In this document: one piece after another, positions 5,125-8,812 of the stretch
Layout: each line of letters opens with the position of its first letter
Position numbering within the stretch: the stretch's first letter is position 1
Source: Acidaminococcus fermentans
GTDB taxonomy: Bacteria; Bacillota_C; Negativicutes; Acidaminococcales; Acidaminococcaceae
Assembly (NCBI GenBank): GCA_004555735.1
Contig: SFHH01000078.1
Span: 1 to 8,812 of the forward strand
Length of the DNA: 8,812 bases
Reading direction: 5' to 3'
Translations under genes and position numbers: made by a program
The notes under the pieces: model-generated
What the model was told of the DNA's origin: nothing
Seen by the model: the letters and a program-made list of their open reading frames with translations, nothing else
The model's database searches: none

Positions 5125-7590
5125 ATGGAAAGAAAAGATATCGAACTGCTGTCCCCAGCAGGTACCTGGGAAGCCCTGGAAGCGGCTGTCTTCGCCGGTG
5201 CCGATGCGGTATACCTGGGCGGGAGCCATTTTGGGGCCCGGGCCTACGCGGAAAACTTCGGACCGGAAGAAATGACCCGGGCCATCCGCTTTGCCCATCT
5301 CCATCGGGTGCGGATCTATGTAACGGTGAACACCCTGGTGGATGATGCTGAAATGCCCGACCTGGGAGAATACTTGTGCTTTCTGAACAATATCGGGGTG
5401 GACGGGATCATCGTCCAGGATCTGGGGGTGATCCGGGTGGCTCGGCAGGTGGCCCCGGAACTGCCCCTCCACGCCAGTACCCAGATGACGGTGACCAATT
5501 CCGCCGGAGCGGTGTTCACCTACCACAACGGCATGGAACAGGCGGTGATGGCTCGGGAAACCACCCTGAAGGACCTGAAGACCATCTGCAGCACCACTCC
5601 TGGCAAGATCGAAGGGTTCATGCATGGGGCCCTGTGCGTGTGCTACAGCGGCCAGTGCCTGATGAGCAGCCTGATCGGAGGCCGCAGTGGCAACCGGGGC
5701 CGGTGCGCCCAGCCCTGCCGGCTGCCCTACACCCTGGTGAACAAAGAGGGAAAGGACATGCTGGCCAAGGTGGATGCGGGCCATTACCTCCTGTCCCCCA
5801 AGGATTTGAATACCCTGGATGTGCTGCCCCAGCTGATCGAGACCGGCATCCGTTCCTTCAAGATCGAAGGCCGGATGAAGCGGCCGGAATACGTGGCGGT
5901 GGTGACGGATATTTACCGCCGGGCCATCGACAGCTATCTGGCCGGCCATTATGAAGTGCCCCAGGAAGACCGGGACAACATCGAACAGATCTTCAACCGT
6001 GACTTTACCACTGCCTATATGGTGAAGAGACCCGGCCGGACCATGATGAGCGACCGGCGGCCCAACAACCGGGGGGTGCTCTTGGGCCGGGTCCAGAGCC
6101 TGAACAAGGACCATACCGCCGGCACCCTGAAGCTGGACCGGGACCTGCACCTGGGAGACGGACTGGAATTCTGGGTAAGCGTAGGGGGCCGGGTGGGCAC
6201 TTCCGTAGACCATATGACCGTCAACGGCAAACCGGTGCCGGTGGCCCGCTCCGGCAGCAGTGTCACCATCCCTGTGCCCCGGGGCATCCGGCTCAACGAC
6301 CGGGTGTTCCGGACCTATGACAACGAACTGATGCAGTACGCCGCCCAGTATTTCGGGGAAGACCACAAGAAACGGATCCCCCTGTATGCGGAAGTCACCG
6401 CCCGTCTAGGCCAGCCCATGGAAGTCACTGTCACTGATGAAGAGGGGAACACCGGCACCGCCCACACCGGATTCATCGTAGAAAAGGCCCGGAAGCACGC
6501 CCTGGATGAAGCCACTGTCCGGAAACAGCTGGACCGGTTGGGGACTACGGAATTTGCCCTGGGCGAACTGATCTGCCACCTGGATGACGGGATCATGGTG
6601 CCCATAAGCGAAATCAACGAAGCCCGCCGGGCTGCGGTGGAGGAACTGACCCAGAAACGGCTGGATGCCTTCCTGCCGCCCCGGAAAAAGGCCGTGTGGC
6701 ACCGGGAAGTGCTCCGGCAGCGGGAGAACCATGGCACCCGGAAGCACAGCCAGCTCAGCGTGCTGGTGGATACCTTGGACAAGGCTAAGGTAGCCTTGGA
6801 CGCTGGGGCCGATGTGCTGCTGGTGGGGGGCGACAGCTACAGCCTGCCCCTTTTGACCCTGGAAGATTACCGGACCATCAGCGGGTGGGTCCGGGCCCGG
6901 GGGAAACAGTGGCTGGCTGCCACCAGCCGGATCGTCAGCGAAGGCCAGTTGAAGTATTTCCGGAATGCCCTCAGCCAGTGGGCGGCCCTCCAGCCGGACG
7001 GGTTCCTGATTGCCAACAACGGGTTGGTGGAAATGGCCCGGGATCTGGGGCTGCCCCTGTGGCTGGATTACGATATGAACGCCTACAACAGCCAGAGCAT
7101 CCTGTTCTGGCAGGAACAGGGCTTTTCCGGAATCACCCTGTCCCCGGAACTGACCCTCCAGCAGGTGGCGGGCCTGGTGAAAAAGAGCCCCTTGCCCATC
7201 GAATGTCTGGCGGAAGGGGCCCTGGAGATGATGGTCAGCGAATACTGCGTGGAAGGCAGCTTCCTGGGGAACCTGGACAAAGGTTCCTGCAGCTATCATT
7301 GTAAGGAACAGGGCTTCCTGGAAGACCGGAAGAAGGAAAAATTCCCCCTGAAGCAGGACCAGTTCGGCCGGATGCACGTGCTCAACGGGCACCCGCTCTC
7401 CATGCTGGCCAATGTGCTGGAAATGGAAAAGACCGGCATCGCCCGGCTGCGGATCGACGGACGGGGCTATACTGCTGAAGAGCTGGGAGAACTGACCGCC
7501 CTGTACCGGGGTGTACTGGACGGGGATACCCAGGTGGAAGAAAACCGTCCCCACACTACCCGGGGCCATTATTTCAGAGGAGTTTTGTAA
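5125..7590 (+). CDS. U32 family (RlhA-type) protein with DUF3656 region and duplicated U32 half
   Basis: The N-terminus has the U32 barrel opening (ELLSPAGTWEALEAAVFAGA, 7-26) and LHASTQMTVTN (115-125). The signature HGALCVCYSGQCLMSS (167-182) is followed by GGRSGNRGRCAQPCR (185-199). C171, C178, C194 and C198 are placed like the Fe-S cysteines of RlhA and TrhP. RlhA hydroxylates cytidine 2501 of 23S rRNA and TrhP hydroxylates tRNA wobble uridine, so RNA hydroxylation is the likely activity; the 'peptidase U32' name is historical. A middle region of about 320-520 corresponds to the DUF3656 insert. About 543-800 is a second, degenerate U32 copy with CLAEGALEMMVSEYC (694-708), then C722 and C726. 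It closes with GIARLRIDGR (771-780), parallel to GIRSFKIEGR (241-250). At 821 residues it is longer than E. coli RlhA (about 650). The RNA target is not determined by sequence alone. Confidence 0.88.
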   Translation: MERKDIELLSPAGTWEALEAAVFAGADAVYLGGSHFGARAYAENFGPEEMTRAIRFAHLHRVRIYVTVNTLVDDAEMPDLGEYLCFLNNIGVDGIIVQDLGVIRVARQVAPELPLHASTQMTVTNSAGAVFTYHNGMEQAVMARETTLKDLKTICSTTPGKIEGFMHGALCVCYSGQCLMSSLIGGRSGNRGRCAQPCRLPYTLVNKEGKDMLAKVDAGHYLLSPKDLNTLDVLPQLIETGIRSFKIEGRMKRPEYVAVVTDIYRRAIDSYLAGHYEVPQEDRDNIEQIFNRDFTTAYMVKRPGRTMMSDRRPNNRGVLLGRVQSLNKDHTAGTLKLDRDLHLGDGLEFWVSVGGRVGTSVDHMTVNGKPVPVARSGSSVTIPVPRGIRLNDRVFRTYDNELMQYAAQYFGEDHKKRIPLYAEVTARLGQPMEVTVTDEEGNTGTAHTGFIVEKARKHALDEATVRKQLDRLGTTEFALGELICHLDDGIMVPISEINEARRAAVEELTQKRLDAFLPPRKKAVWHREVLRQRENHGTRKHSQLSVLVDTLDKAKVALDAGADVLLVGGDSYSLPLLTLEDYRTISGWVRARGKQWLAATSRIVSEGQLKYFRNALSQWAALQPDGFLIANNGLVEMARDLGLPLWLDYDMNAYNSQSILFWQEQGFSGITLSPELTLQQVAGLVKKSPLPIECLAEGALEMMVSEYCVEGSFLGNLDKGSCSYHCKEQGFLEDRKKEKFPLKQDQFGRMHVLNGHPLSMLANVLEMEKTGIARLRIDGRGYTAEELGELTALYRGVLDGDTQVEENRPHTTRGHYFRGVL

Positions 7591-7592
7591 GC

Positions 7593-8812
7593 ATGGCGAA
7601 ATTTGCTGTCAATACATTGGAATTCGATAAGGTGAAAGCGCTCCTGGCGGACCAGGCCGGCACTTCTTTGGGTCGGAAACTGGCCCTGGACCTGGTGAGC
7701 TCCAGCCGGTTCGAACAGGTGAAGCTAGCCCAGGAGGAAACGGCTGAGGCCGTCCAACTGCTGGACGAAGGGAAACGGCTGCCTCTGGGGGGCATGACGG
7801 ATATCAGCCCACTGGTGAAACGGACCCGGGTGGGGAGCATCCTGGAGCCGGAAGACTTCAAGGCCATCGGGGATACCATCGACGGGCTCCGGCATCTGAA
7901 GCAGTTCCTGCTGGAAGATACGGAAAACGCCCCGGCCCTCCGGGATTACGGTCCCCAGCTGGGGGATTTCACCCGGCTCAGCAAGCAGCTGTCCAGCGCC
8001 TTGGATGAAAAGGGCAATATCAAGGACAATGCTTCTGTGAAGCTCCAGGGCCTGCGCACCGGGATCCTGGCTGCCAAGAACCGGGTGAAGGACAAGCTGA
8101 ACAGCCTGCTCCATGATCCCAACAACCAGAAATACTTCCAGGACGCCCTGGTGACCATGCGGGAAGACCGGTACGTGATCCCCATCAAACAGGAATACCG
8201 GCTGAATTTCCCCGGGGTGGTCCATGACCAGAGCGCCAGCGGGGCCACCCTGTTCGTGGAACCTATGGCGGTGGTGAACCTGAACAACGATATCAAGAAA
8301 TACCGGCTTGAGGAACAGGCTGAAGTGGAACGGATCCTCCGTACTCTCACCGGCCACGTGGGCAGCGAGGCGGAAAATATCCTCAGCTCCCTGGACATCG
8401 CCGCCCAGGTGGATCTCATCGGAGCCAAGGCCGCCCTGGCCCAGAAGCTCCACTGCTGCCGGCCTATGATGATTCTCCAGCAGCGGCTGCGGATCACCCA
8501 GGGACGCCATCCTCTCCTGGGCCAGGAAAAGGTGGTACCTCTGGACATCAACCTGGGGGACGATTTCACCACTCTTTTGATCACCGGGCCCAACACCGGG
8601 GGAAAGACCGTGGCCTTGAAGACCGTGGGGGTGTTCGCCCTCATGGCCCAGGCGGGGATGTTCGTCCCGGCCAAAGAAGCCATCCTGCCAGTGTTCGGGG
8701 GCGTCTATGCAGATATCGGGGATGAACAGAGCATCGAACAGAGCCTGTCCACTTTCTCCGGCCATATGAAGAACATGATCTCCATCCTAGAGGAAGTCCG
8801 GGAAGGGGACCT
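7593..8812 (+). CDS. mutS2: MutS2, endonuclease/ribosome-associated MutS-like ATPase (5' part; runs off the window)
   Basis: About 406 codons are present. The start MAKFAVNTLEFDKVKALLAD is the classic MutS2 opening. A helical lever/clamp region includes MREDRYVIPIKQEYR (about 194-208) and ASGATLFVEP (about 215-224). The ATPase P-loop GPNTGGKT is at 332-339, and the signature IGDEQSIEQSLSTFSGHM starts at 375. The Walker B motif, the long coiled coil and the C-terminal Smr nuclease domain must lie beyond the right edge, since the family is usually near 780 residues. MutS2 lacks the mismatch-recognition domains of MutS. Family members have been tied to suppression of recombination and to processing of collided ribosomes in Bacillus. 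The ATG follows the U32 stop by two bases, with AGAGGAG at 7576-7582 inside the preceding gene, so the two are almost certainly co-transcribed. No frame disruption is visible. Confidence 0.95.
   Translation, partial: MAKFAVNTLEFDKVKALLADQAGTSLGRKLALDLVSSSRFEQVKLAQEETAEAVQLLDEGKRLPLGGMTDISPLVKRTRVGSILEPEDFKAIGDTIDGLRHLKQFLLEDTENAPALRDYGPQLGDFTRLSKQLSSALDEKGNIKDNASVKLQGLRTGILAAKNRVKDKLNSLLHDPNNQKYFQDALVTMREDRYVIPIKQEYRLNFPGVVHDQSASGATLFVEPMAVVNLNNDIKKYRLEEQAEVERILRTLTGHVGSEAENILSSLDIAAQVDLIGAKAALAQKLHCCRPMMILQQRLRITQGRHPLLGQEKVVPLDINLGDDFTTLLITGPNTGGKTVALKTVGVFALMAQAGMFVPAKEAILPVFGGVYADIGDEQSIEQSLSTFSGHMKNMISILEEVREGD

Noticed and set aside
5080..7569. Long minus-strand reading frames (428 and 387 codons) opposite the U32 gene
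   Set aside because: They mirror the GC-rich third positions of the + strand gene, show no family motif, and the + strand gene is unmistakable.
7725..8765. 346-codon minus-strand reading frame opposite mutS2
   Set aside because: It is a composition shadow of mutS2, whose P-loop and signature motifs are intact on the + strand.

Overview
The window reads as chromosomal DNA of a GC-rich Firmicute. Gene-dense parts are strongly GC-biased, with heavy use of CTG, CGG, GGG and GAA codons, and strong GGAGG-type ribosome binding sites sit in front of several genes. The gene content (a pseudopilin cassette with a GspF/ComGB-type platform protein, an 821-residue U32 protein and MutS2) would suit the Negativicutes, for example an Acidaminococcaceae member. 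That assignment is an inference from style and content; no marker gene proves it. All recognised genes lie on the + strand.

Layout. (1) Positions 1-279 hold no supported gene. The first 100 bases are AT-rich (34 G+C by count) and carry an inverted repeat. A 7-bp tandem repeat, a small hairpin and a strong intrinsic terminator follow, and the terminator closes whatever is transcribed from upstream. (2) Positions 280-3995 form a tight six-gene run. It encodes a polytopic platform protein (GspF/PilC/ComGB family), a canonical type IV (pseudo)pilin, three minor pseudopilin-like proteins and a sixth N-terminally anchored protein with a beta-rich C-terminal half. The last five genes overlap one another by 4 to 41 bases. 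The gene order parallels F-G-H-I-J-K of type II secretion systems and the comG DNA-uptake operon. The secretion ATPase that usually precedes the F gene, and the prepilin peptidase, are not in the window. (3) Positions 4090-4950 encode an exported two-domain protein: a SigV/PdaC-like N-terminal domain and a chagasin-like (I42 protease inhibitor) C-terminal domain. A very long, nearly perfect hairpin follows its stop codon. (4) From 5031 a good extended -10 promoter drives a long U32 protein of the RlhA type, with its Fe-S cysteines and an internal duplication. MutS2 follows after two bases and runs off the right edge.

How the parts work together. The first operon would assemble a short pilus or pseudopilus in the cytoplasmic membrane, most plausibly for DNA uptake; secretion or adhesion are alternatives. 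The exported inhibitor-like protein appears to be a separate unit. The last operon pairs a probable rRNA-modifying enzyme with MutS2, a protein linked to ribosome rescue or recombination control, so a shared role in ribosome maintenance is possible but inferred.

Most notable points: the non-canonical +5 residues in three of the five pilin-like proteins, the unusual beta-rich tip candidate, the heptamer repeat array next to the terminator, the 28-position hairpin at 4952-5017, and the SigV-like/chagasin-like fusion.
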